Source of the DNA: Deltaproteobacteria bacterium
GTDB taxonomy: Bacteria; Desulfobacterota; Dissulfuribacteria; Dissulfuribacterales; DYLC01
Reading direction: 5' to 3'
Assembly: GCA_028695735.1 (NCBI GenBank)
Contig: JAQVIJ010000002.1
Coordinates: forward strand, 209,852-273,851
DNA length: 64,000 bases
The translations under genes and the position numbers were made by a program. Of the stretch, positions 8,875 to 17,130 are shown piece after piece (position 1 is the first letter of the stretch; every line of letters begins with the position of its first letter). The notes beneath the pieces are model-generated. The model did no database searches. It worked only from the letters and a program-made list of their open reading frames with translations, and was not told the origin of the DNA.

Positions 8875-9708
8875 TCAATTGCTCTTCATCAGGTTCATGA
8901 AGGGATTGGCTGCGCCGCCCTGTGGGGCGCTGCCCTGATTGGCCCTTGCCCGCTCCAGCGCCTTCAGGAACGGATTATCGGCGGTTGGAGGCGGGGCTGC
9001 GCTGGCATGTGGCAGGTCACCGCCCTGCTGGGGTTGAATGGGCGCCGGGCCGAACTGTGACTGCGGTTGCGGTTGCGCAGCAGGTTGTGCGGCCTCTGTT
9101 TTGGGTGTATCGGTCTTGGGCTGCTGCCCAGGTGTCTGATTGGGCTGAGGGCCTTGATTCTGCGCCATCATGGGCACAGGGCCGCCTGATGCCTGGACCG
9201 GTGGCTGTGCAAGGCCTGGAATCTGCGGCGGACTGGCCTGGGGTGTGGCCTGGGCTATGGGGCTCTTGGAGCGTTCAGGTTTGTCGTCAGCCTCAAATAG
9301 TTGAAATTGAACGGTCTTGTCGCCTCTTTTAAAAACCACTGAACGTGATGTGATCTCCGCAAGAGTGAAGTCCTCAAGTTTTTCGCCCTTCTTGAGCACG
9401 AGATATGGTTTGTCCTTCAGGTCTGCCGGCAGGTCGCTGGTTTCTTTGGGATTGACCTTGAGCATTGCCGTTTGGCCGCCGGGCCCGGAGATGACTCCAT
9501 ACAGCAGAAAATGCCTTTGGAGTTTTTCTACGGATACAGCAGGCTGTTCATTTGCTACGGCCTTTTCCCGCTCCTGAAGAGGGACGAAGATATTTTTGAG
9601 CTGGCCGCTGGGTGTGTGAGGAAATGCGGCATTAGCGTTTTGATACAGAAACATGCTGAAGATGATGAGCAAAACCAGTTTGTTTGTGATTGATTGTGGT
9701 GATTTCAT
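8875..9708 (-). CDS. PilP/GspC-like periplasmic protein with Pro/Gln-rich tail
   Basis: The 277-aa start at 9708 is chosen because AGGAG lies 7 nt upstream. A longer frame from 9744 has no such site. A signal peptide (KLVLLIIFSMFLYQNANAA) is followed at about 55-140 by a small beta domain with the pattern LYGVISGPGGQTAMLKV...YLVLKKGEKL...EITSRSVVFKRGDKTVQFQL. This resembles the homology region of GspC and PilP proteins. The C-terminal half is low-complexity Pro/Gln/Ala sequence ending in NPF-containing segments. No other type II secretion or pilus gene is near, so its assembly partner is unknown. The family call is moderate. Confidence 0.6.
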   Translation of the reverse strand: MKSPQSITNKLVLLIIFSMFLYQNANAAFPHTPSGQLKNIFVPLQEREKAVANEQPAVSVEKLQRHFLLYGVISGPGGQTAMLKVNPKETSDLPADLKDKPYLVLKKGEKLEDFTLAEITSRSVVFKRGDKTVQFQLFEADDKPERSKSPIAQATPQASPPQIPGLAQPPVQASGGPVPMMAQNQGPQPNQTPGQQPKTDTPKTEAAQPAAQPQPQSQFGPAPIQPQQGGDLPHASAAPPPTADNPFLKALERARANQGSAPQGGAANPFMNLMKSN

Positions 9709-9730
9709 GATACGCTCCTGTTTGATAAGA

Positions 9731-9859
9731 TTATTTAGCCACACGCTGTATGGCTTCGCCGCCTTTTTCTATATCCTTTCCAACTCCTTTTATGGTATTG
9801 CATGCCGACATGCAATAGAATATAGCCAGTATTGTGAACAAAAGAATTATTTTTCTCAT
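9731..9859 (-). CDS. Entericidin-like small lipoprotein
   Basis: This is a 42-codon gene with AGGAGG 5-6 nt before the ATG. The product has a short hydrophobic leader, a lipobox-like CMSAC, and then CNTIKGVGKDIEKGGEAIQR, which matches the entericidin EcnA/EcnB family pattern (C-N-T-x-x-G-x-G-x-D-I-x-x-x-G). Entericidins are tiny outer- or inner-membrane lipoproteins linked to a toxin-antidote pair in enterobacteria. In other phyla their role is unclear. It is 22 bp upstream of the PilP-like gene and in the same orientation. Only one entericidin-like frame was seen here. Confidence 0.82.
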   Translation of the reverse strand: MRKIILLFTILAIFYCMSACNTIKGVGKDIEKGGEAIQRVAK

Positions 9860-9872
9860 TATAACCTCCTGA

Positions 9873-11777
9873 TCATGGTTTTGGTCGGTCTGATTCTTGA
9901 ATGGTTACGCTTGGGAACAGGCTTGCATCCGTATGCGGCAGGAACATGGATGAGACATAATGCTCCATGAATCTTGGATTTTCACTTAGATCAAAGTGAG
10001 TCATCATTTGCGCTACAGTTTTCATGTCCTTCATGACCTCCTTTGAAAGGGCAGCCGCCCGGGCACCCAGAAGGGAGGTGTTGCCTGCAAAGAAGAAGCG
10101 CTCCCTGGGGATATCCGGCAAAAAACCGATGGTGATGGCCTGTTCCAGGTCTAAGTAGCTTCCGAAGTTACCTGCCAGAACGATGCGCTCCAGGTCCTCT
10201 ATGGCCATGCCCACGGATTCAAGCAGTGTGACATAACCTGCGAACATGGCGCCCTTGGCTCGAATCAGGTTCTCCACATCCGCCTCTGTGAATACGATGT
10301 CCTGGTCTATGGCTGTGGCATCCTTGTGCACAACCACATATTCCCAGCCATCGCGGTCCTCGCGAATGCGGTCTGTGGGCAGGTTATGCCTGAACTTGCC
10401 CTGTTTGTCCAATGCCCCTGTCATAAAGAGCCCTGCCAGCAGGCTGATGATGCCGGAGCCGCAGATGCCCTTGGCCTTTTTGCCGCCGATGGTGAGGGCC
10501 ATGGGTTCATAGGTCTCTGAATGGATATGAACTATCTCTATGGCGCCTGTGGTGGCACGCATGCCGTGTTTGATGCCGCCTCCTTCAAAGGCAGGCCCGG
10601 CCGAGCAGGCGGCGCAGGCCATCCAGTCCTGATTGCCCAGTACGATCTCGCCATTGGTGCCTATGTCAATAAAGAGGGTGAGCTCAGGTTGTTTGTGCAG
10701 CCCTATTCCCACCACGCCTGCCACTATGTCTCCTCCAACATAGCTGGCCACACACGGGGCTGCAAAGATGCGCACGTGTTCTGGCAGTTGAAATCCCAAT
10801 TCAGAGGCACGCACAGGAGGAAATTGAGTGGCCACAGGAAGGTAGGGATGTGCCCTTAGAAATTGAGTCTCAAGCCCCAATAAAAAATGAGTCATGACCG
10901 TATTGGCCGCCACTGTTACAAGGCTTATACTGTCCTTTTGTGTGGAGGCGCGACGACAAAGCTCATCTACGATGCCGTCAAGGCATTTAACCACCTTTGT
11001 CTGAAGGGTTGTCAGCCCGTCTCCCTTTTTGGCAAATTCCATGCGGGAGATGACATCCTCTCCATAGCTCACCTGGGGATTGTAATCAGAGAATTCTGCC
11101 AGCACCGCATTGGAGTTGAGGTTCACCAATTGACCAGAGATGGTGGTGGTGCCTATATCAAAGGCCACTGCCAGGTGAGAGGATGAGTTCCTGTCCTTTT
11201 CCACTCTTACCAGTCGCTTGGTGTCAGGGTGTCTGCTGTCCATCAGGCTGACGGTTACTCGCCAATCGGCCTCTCTAAGTGTCTTGGGCAAGGTCTTTAA
11301 TATCTGACTGTCCACCTCGATGGTCTTGCCCTGCATCTGGCCTTGAGCCAGTTCCCTTTGCAGCCTTTCCAGGTCGCTGATACTGTCTGAAATGCTGGGT
11401 TGCGGCAATGCTATGACGGTCTTTGAGATGATGGGATTCGGTTTTATGACGGCCTGTTGCCCGAAGCTCTGCATCCATGAGGCTGCCTTGCGGGCCAGGG
11501 GACGGTTTAGGGCCTTGCGATCCATCTCGGACTCCACAGGCACTCGAATTTCCAGGTCGCTCAGCGCATAGGATGTGCAGGCCCTCCAGCCGCCATCCGG
11601 CAATTCATCCCCTTTAAGTTTACCTTTTTCAAGGAATATTCGGCACTTGTTACATACACCTGCCCCGCCGCAGGAGGCATTTATGTGAATGCCTGCGCGC
11701 ATGGCAGTGCGCAACAGGTTTTCGTCGGATGTGGTCTCCACGGTGGCGCCACTGGGTTGAAATGTTACTTTATACAT
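9873..11777 (-). CDS. RACo-like corrinoid activator: 2Fe-2S ferredoxin + ASKHA ATPase (DUF4445)
   Basis: The start is taken at ATG 11777 (634 aa), preceded by GAGAGGG. The frame stays open upstream to a TTG. An N-terminal plant-type 2Fe-2S ferredoxin domain (about 1-90) has CGGAGVCNKC plus a downstream Cys in WRACTSYA. A linker is followed by an ASKHA ATPase region (from about 200) with FDIGTTTISGQLV, FIDIGTNGEIVLG and VLAGNFGSYL. Family knowledge: proteins of this type use ATP hydrolysis to drive reductive reactivation of Co(II) corrinoid proteins, in the acetyl-CoA pathway or in methyltransferase systems. No corrinoid or methyltransferase gene is adjacent, so the client is unknown. Confidence 0.88.
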   Translation of the reverse strand: MYKVTFQPSGATVETTSDENLLRTAMRAGIHINASCGGAGVCNKCRIFLEKGKLKGDELPDGGWRACTSYALSDLEIRVPVESEMDRKALNRPLARKAASWMQSFGQQAVIKPNPIISKTVIALPQPSISDSISDLERLQRELAQGQMQGKTIEVDSQILKTLPKTLREADWRVTVSLMDSRHPDTKRLVRVEKDRNSSSHLAVAFDIGTTTISGQLVNLNSNAVLAEFSDYNPQVSYGEDVISRMEFAKKGDGLTTLQTKVVKCLDGIVDELCRRASTQKDSISLVTVAANTVMTHFLLGLETQFLRAHPYLPVATQFPPVRASELGFQLPEHVRIFAAPCVASYVGGDIVAGVVGIGLHKQPELTLFIDIGTNGEIVLGNQDWMACAACSAGPAFEGGGIKHGMRATTGAIEIVHIHSETYEPMALTIGGKKAKGICGSGIISLLAGLFMTGALDKQGKFRHNLPTDRIREDRDGWEYVVVHKDATAIDQDIVFTEADVENLIRAKGAMFAGYVTLLESVGMAIEDLERIVLAGNFGSYLDLEQAITIGFLPDIPRERFFFAGNTSLLGARAAALSKEVMKDMKTVAQMMTHFDLSENPRFMEHYVSSMFLPHTDASLFPSVTIQESDRPKP

Positions 11778-11979
11778 TGAACCCTCTCTTGTGCTGGTAT
11801 CTGCTTCGAGTAATGCCTTCAAAAATCGTCTTGTTAAAGGTTTCTTTCACATTTTAGGATTTTAACAAGAACAGTGGGGATTGTCTATAATCCCAAAATT
11901 TCGCAAGTGAATTTGCGATGTCTGACCTTAATTTTTGCTGCGTGATTCAGGTTACACTACCTTTTCCAGTGTCTTTTAT

Positions 11980-12609
11980 TCATTCTTTTGACACCGCCCG
12001 AATCCCTGCCAGCGAGAAACGCGCTATGTGTTCTGCCAGTCTGTGCACCAGTTCCTTGGAAAGTGGCTGCCGCAGCAGGTATTCCAGGTCCTCTCTTCGA
12101 ATGGTGAGCAGGCTGCGGCACTGGTTTATGATGCTGAGTTCGCAGAAGAGCACGGTCTCGTCCACCTCCCTTTTGCCCATGAGATTACAGAGAATAGCGA
12201 TGAGGCTGCGGCGTTTGGGCTCTATCAAGCCGTGCCAGATGTCCTGTATCAGGCCGGTGGGGTTTGCCAGTTCCATGAGGTAGAGCCGTGTGAACTGCCC
12301 CTGTTCACCCTCGTCTAAAAAGTGTTCCAGCATGGAAAGGACATAGGCATGCAGCTGTTCCTCAGGCGAAAGACCATTCATTTCCAGTGGGTTCTGGCCG
12401 CAGCACTTCTTTTCAAAGGCGTATCGCCAGGCCTCCACATATAGCCCAGCCTTGTCTCCGAAGTAATAGTTGACCAGGGCTACATTTACGCCGGCGCTTT
12501 TGCAGATGGCTGCAATGGTGGCGTCCCTGTAGCCCTTTGCCGCAAACACCTCGCATGCCGCATTTAGCAGCCGTTCTCGTGTCTCTTTGCCGTCGTCTCG
12601 TAATGTCAT
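11980..12609 (-). CDS. TetR-family repressor of the divergent efflux operon
   Basis: The 209-aa protein has an N-terminal TetR helix-turn-helix: RERLLNAACEVFAAKGYRDATIAAICKSAGVNVALVNYYFGDKAGLY (about 10-57). The C-terminal ligand domain resembles the CecR/DUF1956 group, as in GLIQDIWHGLIEPKRRSLIAIL. The gene is divergent from the RND efflux operon, with a 101-bp intergenic region containing a strong promoter and an inverted repeat. Local autoregulation and repression of the efflux genes are inferred. The ligand is unknown. Confidence 0.88.
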   Translation of the reverse strand: MTLRDDGKETRERLLNAACEVFAAKGYRDATIAAICKSAGVNVALVNYYFGDKAGLYVEAWRYAFEKKCCGQNPLEMNGLSPEEQLHAYVLSMLEHFLDEGEQGQFTRLYLMELANPTGLIQDIWHGLIEPKRRSLIAILCNLMGKREVDETVLFCELSIINQCRSLLTIRREDLEYLLRQPLSKELVHRLAEHIARFSLAGIRAVSKE

Positions 12610-12631
12610 GGAATGCCCCTAAAAATTATTC

Positions 12632-12659
12632 TTGACAGGTCTGTCACGGCCATTATACT
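12632..12659 (+). promoter_or_regulatory. Sigma-70 promoter of the efflux operon
   Basis: TTGACA (12632-12637) and TATACT (12654-12659) are separated by 16 bp. They stand about 50 bp upstream of the adaptor start. The opposite strand carries TATAAT in the same place, which could serve the repressor gene. Confidence 0.65.
12634..12645. promoter_or_regulatory. Candidate TetR operator overlapping the -35 element
   Basis: The half-sites GACAG and CTGTC form an inverted repeat with a 2-bp centre on top of the -35 hexamer. Binding here would block RNA polymerase. The assignment rests only on symmetry and position. Confidence 0.45.
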
Positions 12660-12710
12660 GGCTCATTAGTTTAAATGGTAATTTAAAATTTGAAATCTGT
12701 CGAGGTAATT

Positions 12711-13955
12711 ATGTGGAACAATGGCCGCACTTCGTTATTTTCCATGGTCGTGTGCATGATCTTTGCTTTTCTGGTGTGGGGCTGTGACGCTAAACCCAAA
12801 CAGCCGCCTTCAATGCCGCCTGCAGAGGTGGCCTATATCACAGTGGAAAGCCAACCCCTTACCCTTACCACAGAGCTGCCTGGCAGGACTGTGGCCTCTT
12901 TGGTGGCAGAGATTCGGCCTCAGGTGAGCGGTCTTCTGCAAAAAAGGCTCTTTGTGGAGGGTGCGGATGTAAAGACAGGCCAGGTGCTCTACCTCATAGA
13001 CCCTGCCCCCTTTGAGACGGCCCTGCGAAACGCAAAGGCCGCCCTGGCCAAGGCCGAGGCAGGTCTGCCCGCGATTCGTGCCCGTGTTCAGCGCTTTCAG
13101 GGCCTTGTGGCCTCCAGGGCCGTGAGCCAGCAGGACTACGACGACGCTGTTTCCGGCCTTCGGCAGGCTGAGGCAGAGGTGGAGTACTGGAGGGCACAGG
13201 TGGACACAGCCCGCATAAATTTGGGTTATACCAAGGTAATCGCCCCCATCTCAGGCCGCATCGGCAGGTCCAATGTGACGGAGGGCGCCCTGGTCGCTGC
13301 ATATCAGCCTCAAACACTGGCTGTGATTCAGCAGTTGAGCCCCATATATGTGGATGTGCCTCAGTCCACTGCAGAGCTTCTGCAACTGCGACAGCGGCTG
13401 GAAAAGGGCCGCATGAAACTGACAGAACAGACTCGAAACCTGGTAAAGCTGCGGCTGGAGGACGGTTCTTCCTACGATGAGACAGGTGTATTCAGGTTTC
13501 AGGATGTGACCGTGGACCAGAGCACGGGTTCCGTGATCCTGCGCATGGAGTTTGCCAACAAGAGGCATGTGTTGTTGCCAGGCATGTTTGTAAAGGCAAT
13601 CATAGAGGAAGGTGTAAAGGAGGATGCCATTTTGGTGCCTCAGCAGGCGGTGACCCGCACACCAAAGGGTGAGCCTATGGTCATGCTGGTCAATGAGCAA
13701 GGCGGTGTTGAGCCTCGCATCATTGCTGTGGAGAGGCCTGTGGGCGACAAATGGCATGTGGTGTCGGGCCTGAAACCAGGGGATCGCATCGTGTTGGAGG
13801 GGCTTCAGCGGATTCGGCCTGGTATGCCCATAAAGCCCGTTCCTTTCAATGCACAGGCACACGGAAATGCACAGGCCATGCCTCATGGCAATTCCCAGGC
13901 TGGCCCTCCACAGCAGGGCCAGGCAGGAGAGCAGCCGTCATCAAGGGCCCATTGA
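12711..13955 (+). CDS. RND efflux periplasmic adaptor (AcrA/MexA family)
   Basis: The 414-aa start at ATG 12711 follows CGAGG. An in-frame TTG at 12690 is less likely. An N-terminal lipoprotein signal ends in VWGC (Cys25). The order is that of a membrane-fusion protein: beta-barrel strand ELPGRTVASLVAEIRPQVSG, lipoyl half GADVKTGQVLYLIDP, a helical hairpin (about 85-155), the second lipoyl half VIAPISGRIGRS, a beta-barrel, and a membrane-proximal domain with PQQAVTRTPKGEP. The tail is His/Gln/Pro-rich. It links the inner-membrane pump at 13968 to the outer-membrane factor at 17131. Substrates cannot be deduced. Confidence 0.93.
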   Translation: MWNNGRTSLFSMVVCMIFAFLVWGCDAKPKQPPSMPPAEVAYITVESQPLTLTTELPGRTVASLVAEIRPQVSGLLQKRLFVEGADVKTGQVLYLIDPAPFETALRNAKAALAKAEAGLPAIRARVQRFQGLVASRAVSQQDYDDAVSGLRQAEAEVEYWRAQVDTARINLGYTKVIAPISGRIGRSNVTEGALVAAYQPQTLAVIQQLSPIYVDVPQSTAELLQLRQRLEKGRMKLTEQTRNLVKLRLEDGSSYDETGVFRFQDVTVDQSTGSVILRMEFANKRHVLLPGMFVKAIIEEGVKEDAILVPQQAVTRTPKGEPMVMLVNEQGGVEPRIIAVERPVGDKWHVVSGLKPGDRIVLEGLQRIRPGMPIKPVPFNAQAHGNAQAMPHGNSQAGPPQQGQAGEQPSSRAH

Positions 13956-13967
13956 GGTAATGCCGCC

Positions 13968-16900
13968 ATGTTATCCCGATTTTTCATAGACCGTCCTGTA
14001 TTTGCCTGGGTTTTGGCCATAGCAGTCGTGGTATTGGGGGGGCTGGCCATTTATAACCTTCCGGTGTCCCAGTACCCTCCCATAGCGCCGCCGTCTATCT
14101 ATATCACGGCCTTTTATCCAGGGGCCTCGGCTGAGACCGTTGAAAACAGTGTGACGCAGATCATCGAGCAGAAGATGACGGGTCTGGAGGACATGATATA
14201 TATGTCGGCCACCAGCGACTCCTCCGGCACAGCCCGTCTGGAGCTCACCTTCAAACCCGGCACAGACCCTGACATCGCCTGGACAAAGGTTCAAAACAAG
14301 CTGCAATTGGCCCTTTCAGGCCTGCCTGAGACCGTTCAAAAGCGCGGGGTAACCGTGGGCAAGGCCACCAAAAACTACCTGCTCATAGTGAGTCTCATCT
14401 CCGAAGACGGCAGCATGGACGGAAATGACCTGCGGGACTATGCCCAGTCCAATCTGGAGAAGGTGTTGGCGCGCATTGAGGGCGTGGGCGAGGTGGAGAA
14501 CTACGGCACGCAGTACGCCATGCGCATCTGGTTAAATCCCGACAAGCTCATCAGCTACGGCCTGACCATCGAGGATGTGATAGTCGCGCTCAAGGCATAT
14601 AATGTGGAGGTGTCCGCGGGTCAGTTCGGCGGCGCGCCTGCCACGCCTGGCCAGCGCCTAAATGCCTCCATCATAGTGCAGAGCCTTTTGAAGACCCCTG
14701 ATGAGTTTGCCGCCATACCCATTCGCATTCAGCAAGACGGCTCGATGGTGCGCATCAGGGATGTGGGCCGAGCCGAATTAGGGACCGAGTTTTATGATGT
14801 GGTAGCCCATTATAATGGCAAGCCCGCTGCCGCCATGGCCATTCGCCAGGCATCAGGCGCCAATGCCCTGGATACCGCCAAACGCATCAAGGCAAAGCTG
14901 GAGGAGATGAGCCGCTACTTTCCACCCGGCATGAAGGTCATCTATCCATACGACACCACGCCCTTTACTCAAGTGGCCATTTCTGAGGCGGTGAAGACCC
15001 TTTTTGAGGCGGTCTTTCTGGTGTTTGTCATCATCTATCTGTTCATGGGCAATTTTAGGGCCACCTTTATTCCCACCATAGCCATTCCAGTGGTGCTCAT
15101 GGGCACTGTCCTGGTCCTGTGGCTGGCCGGTTTCTCCATCAACATGCTGACCATGTTCGCCATGGTCCTGGTCATAGGTCTTTTGGTGGATGACGCCATA
15201 GTGGTGGTGGAGAATGTGGAGCGCATCATGGCAGAGGAGGGCATCAGTCCTCGCGAGGCCACTCTCAAGTCCATGAACCAGATCACCAGCGCCCTCATCG
15301 GCATAAGCCTGGTGCTTTCTGCGGTCTTTGGGCCCATGGCCTTTTTCCCAGGCTCTACCGGTGTGATCTACCGCCAATTCGCAGTAACCGTCATAGCCGC
15401 CATGCTTCTGTCCGTTCTGGTGGCCCTGATTCTCACGCCTGTGCTGTGCGCCAATCTGTTAAGGCCTGTGCCGCCGGGCCATGAACCTGCTGACAATGCC
15501 ATTTCCTTTCTCAGGCCGTTTTTCCGCAGGTTTGATGCCATGTTTTTCTGGCTGCGGGATGTCTATGTCAGGCTGGTCAGATTTTCCTTCAGGCACAAAC
15601 TGCCTTATATCCTGGTCTATTGCATTTTGGTGGCCGCCGTCAATTTTATGCTGCTTCGAATGCCCACCGCCTATCTTCCCGATGAAGACCAGGGCATCTT
15701 GTTTGTCATGGCCATGCTGCCTTCCAACGCCACTCTGGAGCAGACTCAGGACCTGCTGGAAAACAAGGTAAAGCCGTATTTTCTGGAGCAGGAACGCGAT
15801 GCAGTGGCCTCATGCCTCACCGTGGCAGGCATCAGTTTTGCGGGTAGGGGCCAGAACATGGGCCTGGTCTTTGTAAAGCTCAAGGACTGGCATTTGCGCA
15901 ATCAACCCGACCTCAAGGTCAAGGCAGTGGCCGCAAGGGCAAGCCGATACTTTGGGAGTATTCGAGAGGCCATGGTCTTTGCCTTTCCTCCGCCTTCGGT
16001 CATAGAGTTGGGAAATGCCACAGGTTTTGACTTTCAACTCCTGGATAGGGCAGGCCTGGGACATGCCGCCCTCATGCAGGCCCGCAATCAACTGTTGGGC
16101 ATGGCCATGCAGGACAAGAGACTGGCCCGTGTGAGGCCCAACGGCATGGAGGATGTGCCGGAATACCACATCGATGTGGACTGGGAGAGGGCAGGGGCCC
16201 TGAGTGTGCCCATCACCTCCATCAACAATGTCATAGCAGCCTCCTTTGGCTCGGCCTATGTAAACGACTTCATTCAGGCAGGCCGGGTAAAGCGGGTGTT
16301 CGTGCAGCTGGATGCGCCGTACCGCATGTCCCCCACAGACCTGGACAGCATCTATGTGCGCAATATGTTTAATAAAATGGTGCCGTTTTCTGCCTTTGCC
16401 TCAGGTCACTGGTCCATCGGCTCTCCGAAGTTGGAGCGTTTTAATGCCGTGCCATCCCTGAACATCTGGGGCGAGCCTGCCCCTGGCAGAAGTAGTGGTG
16501 AGGCCATGAAGGCCATGGAGGAGCTGGTCTCTCGCCTGCCTGCCGGCATTGGATACGACTGGACCGGGCTTTCCTATCAGGAGCGCATGGCCACCAATCA
16601 GGCGCCCATTCTTTACGCCTTTTCGCTTTTGGTGATCTTTTTGTGCGTGGCCGCCCTGTTTGAGAGTTGGACCATACCCCTGACCAATCTTTTGCTTCTG
16701 CCCCTGGGGCTTTTGGGTGCCACAACGGCCACATGGTCCAGGGGTCTGGCCAATGATGTGTATTTTCAGATAGGTTTTTTGACCACCTTAGGCCTGACCA
16801 CCAAAAACGCCATCCTCATAATTCAATTCGCCAAGGCGCGCATGGACAGCGGGCTTGAGGTGTTTCAGGCGGTTTGGGAGGCTGCACGCATTCGATTCAG

Positions 16901-17117
16901 GCCTGTTATCATGACATCCCTGGCATTTTTCTTCGGGGTCTTGCCTCTGGCCCTGGCAACAGGGGCAGGCGCAGGGGCCATGAACGCCATCGGCACGGCT
17001 GTGGCAGGAGGTATGCTTTCAGCCACCTTTATCGACCTCTTCTTTATTCCGCTCTTTTTTGCCGTGATCTACAACATGTTTCACAAAAAACAGACGACTC
17101 CAACACATGAATCCTGA
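13968..17117 (+). CDS. RND multidrug efflux pump (AcrB/MexB family, HAE1)
   Basis: The 1049-aa length is exact for HAE1 transporters. The start MLSRFFIDRPVFAWVLAIAVV is diagnostic. LLVDDAIVVVENVERIM in the fourth membrane segment (near 404-420) holds the two proton-relay aspartates, and TTKNAILIIQFAK occurs near 940. Two large periplasmic loops separate the 12 membrane helices. It starts 12 bp after the adaptor stop and its end runs into the outer-membrane factor region. Proton-driven export of hydrophobic compounds from the periplasm or outer leaflet is the family function. Confidence 0.96.
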   Translation: MLSRFFIDRPVFAWVLAIAVVVLGGLAIYNLPVSQYPPIAPPSIYITAFYPGASAETVENSVTQIIEQKMTGLEDMIYMSATSDSSGTARLELTFKPGTDPDIAWTKVQNKLQLALSGLPETVQKRGVTVGKATKNYLLIVSLISEDGSMDGNDLRDYAQSNLEKVLARIEGVGEVENYGTQYAMRIWLNPDKLISYGLTIEDVIVALKAYNVEVSAGQFGGAPATPGQRLNASIIVQSLLKTPDEFAAIPIRIQQDGSMVRIRDVGRAELGTEFYDVVAHYNGKPAAAMAIRQASGANALDTAKRIKAKLEEMSRYFPPGMKVIYPYDTTPFTQVAISEAVKTLFEAVFLVFVIIYLFMGNFRATFIPTIAIPVVLMGTVLVLWLAGFSINMLTMFAMVLVIGLLVDDAIVVVENVERIMAEEGISPREATLKSMNQITSALIGISLVLSAVFGPMAFFPGSTGVIYRQFAVTVIAAMLLSVLVALILTPVLCANLLRPVPPGHEPADNAISFLRPFFRRFDAMFFWLRDVYVRLVRFSFRHKLPYILVYCILVAAVNFMLLRMPTAYLPDEDQGILFVMAMLPSNATLEQTQDLLENKVKPYFLEQERDAVASCLTVAGISFAGRGQNMGLVFVKLKDWHLRNQPDLKVKAVAARASRYFGSIREAMVFAFPPPSVIELGNATGFDFQLLDRAGLGHAALMQARNQLLGMAMQDKRLARVRPNGMEDVPEYHIDVDWERAGALSVPITSINNVIAASFGSAYVNDFIQAGRVKRVFVQLDAPYRMSPTDLDSIYVRNMFNKMVPFSAFASGHWSIGSPKLERFNAVPSLNIWGEPAPGRSSGEAMKAMEELVSRLPAGIGYDWTGLSYQERMATNQAPILYAFSLLVIFLCVAALFESWTIPLTNLLLLPLGLLGATTATWSRGLANDVYFQIGFLTTLGLTTKNAILIIQFAKARMDSGLEVFQAVWEAARIRFRPVIMTSLAFFFGVLPLALATGAGAGAMNAIGTAVAGGMLSATFIDLFFIPLFFAVIYNMFHKKQTTPTHES

Positions 17118-17130
17118 TGGGAGACACTCC

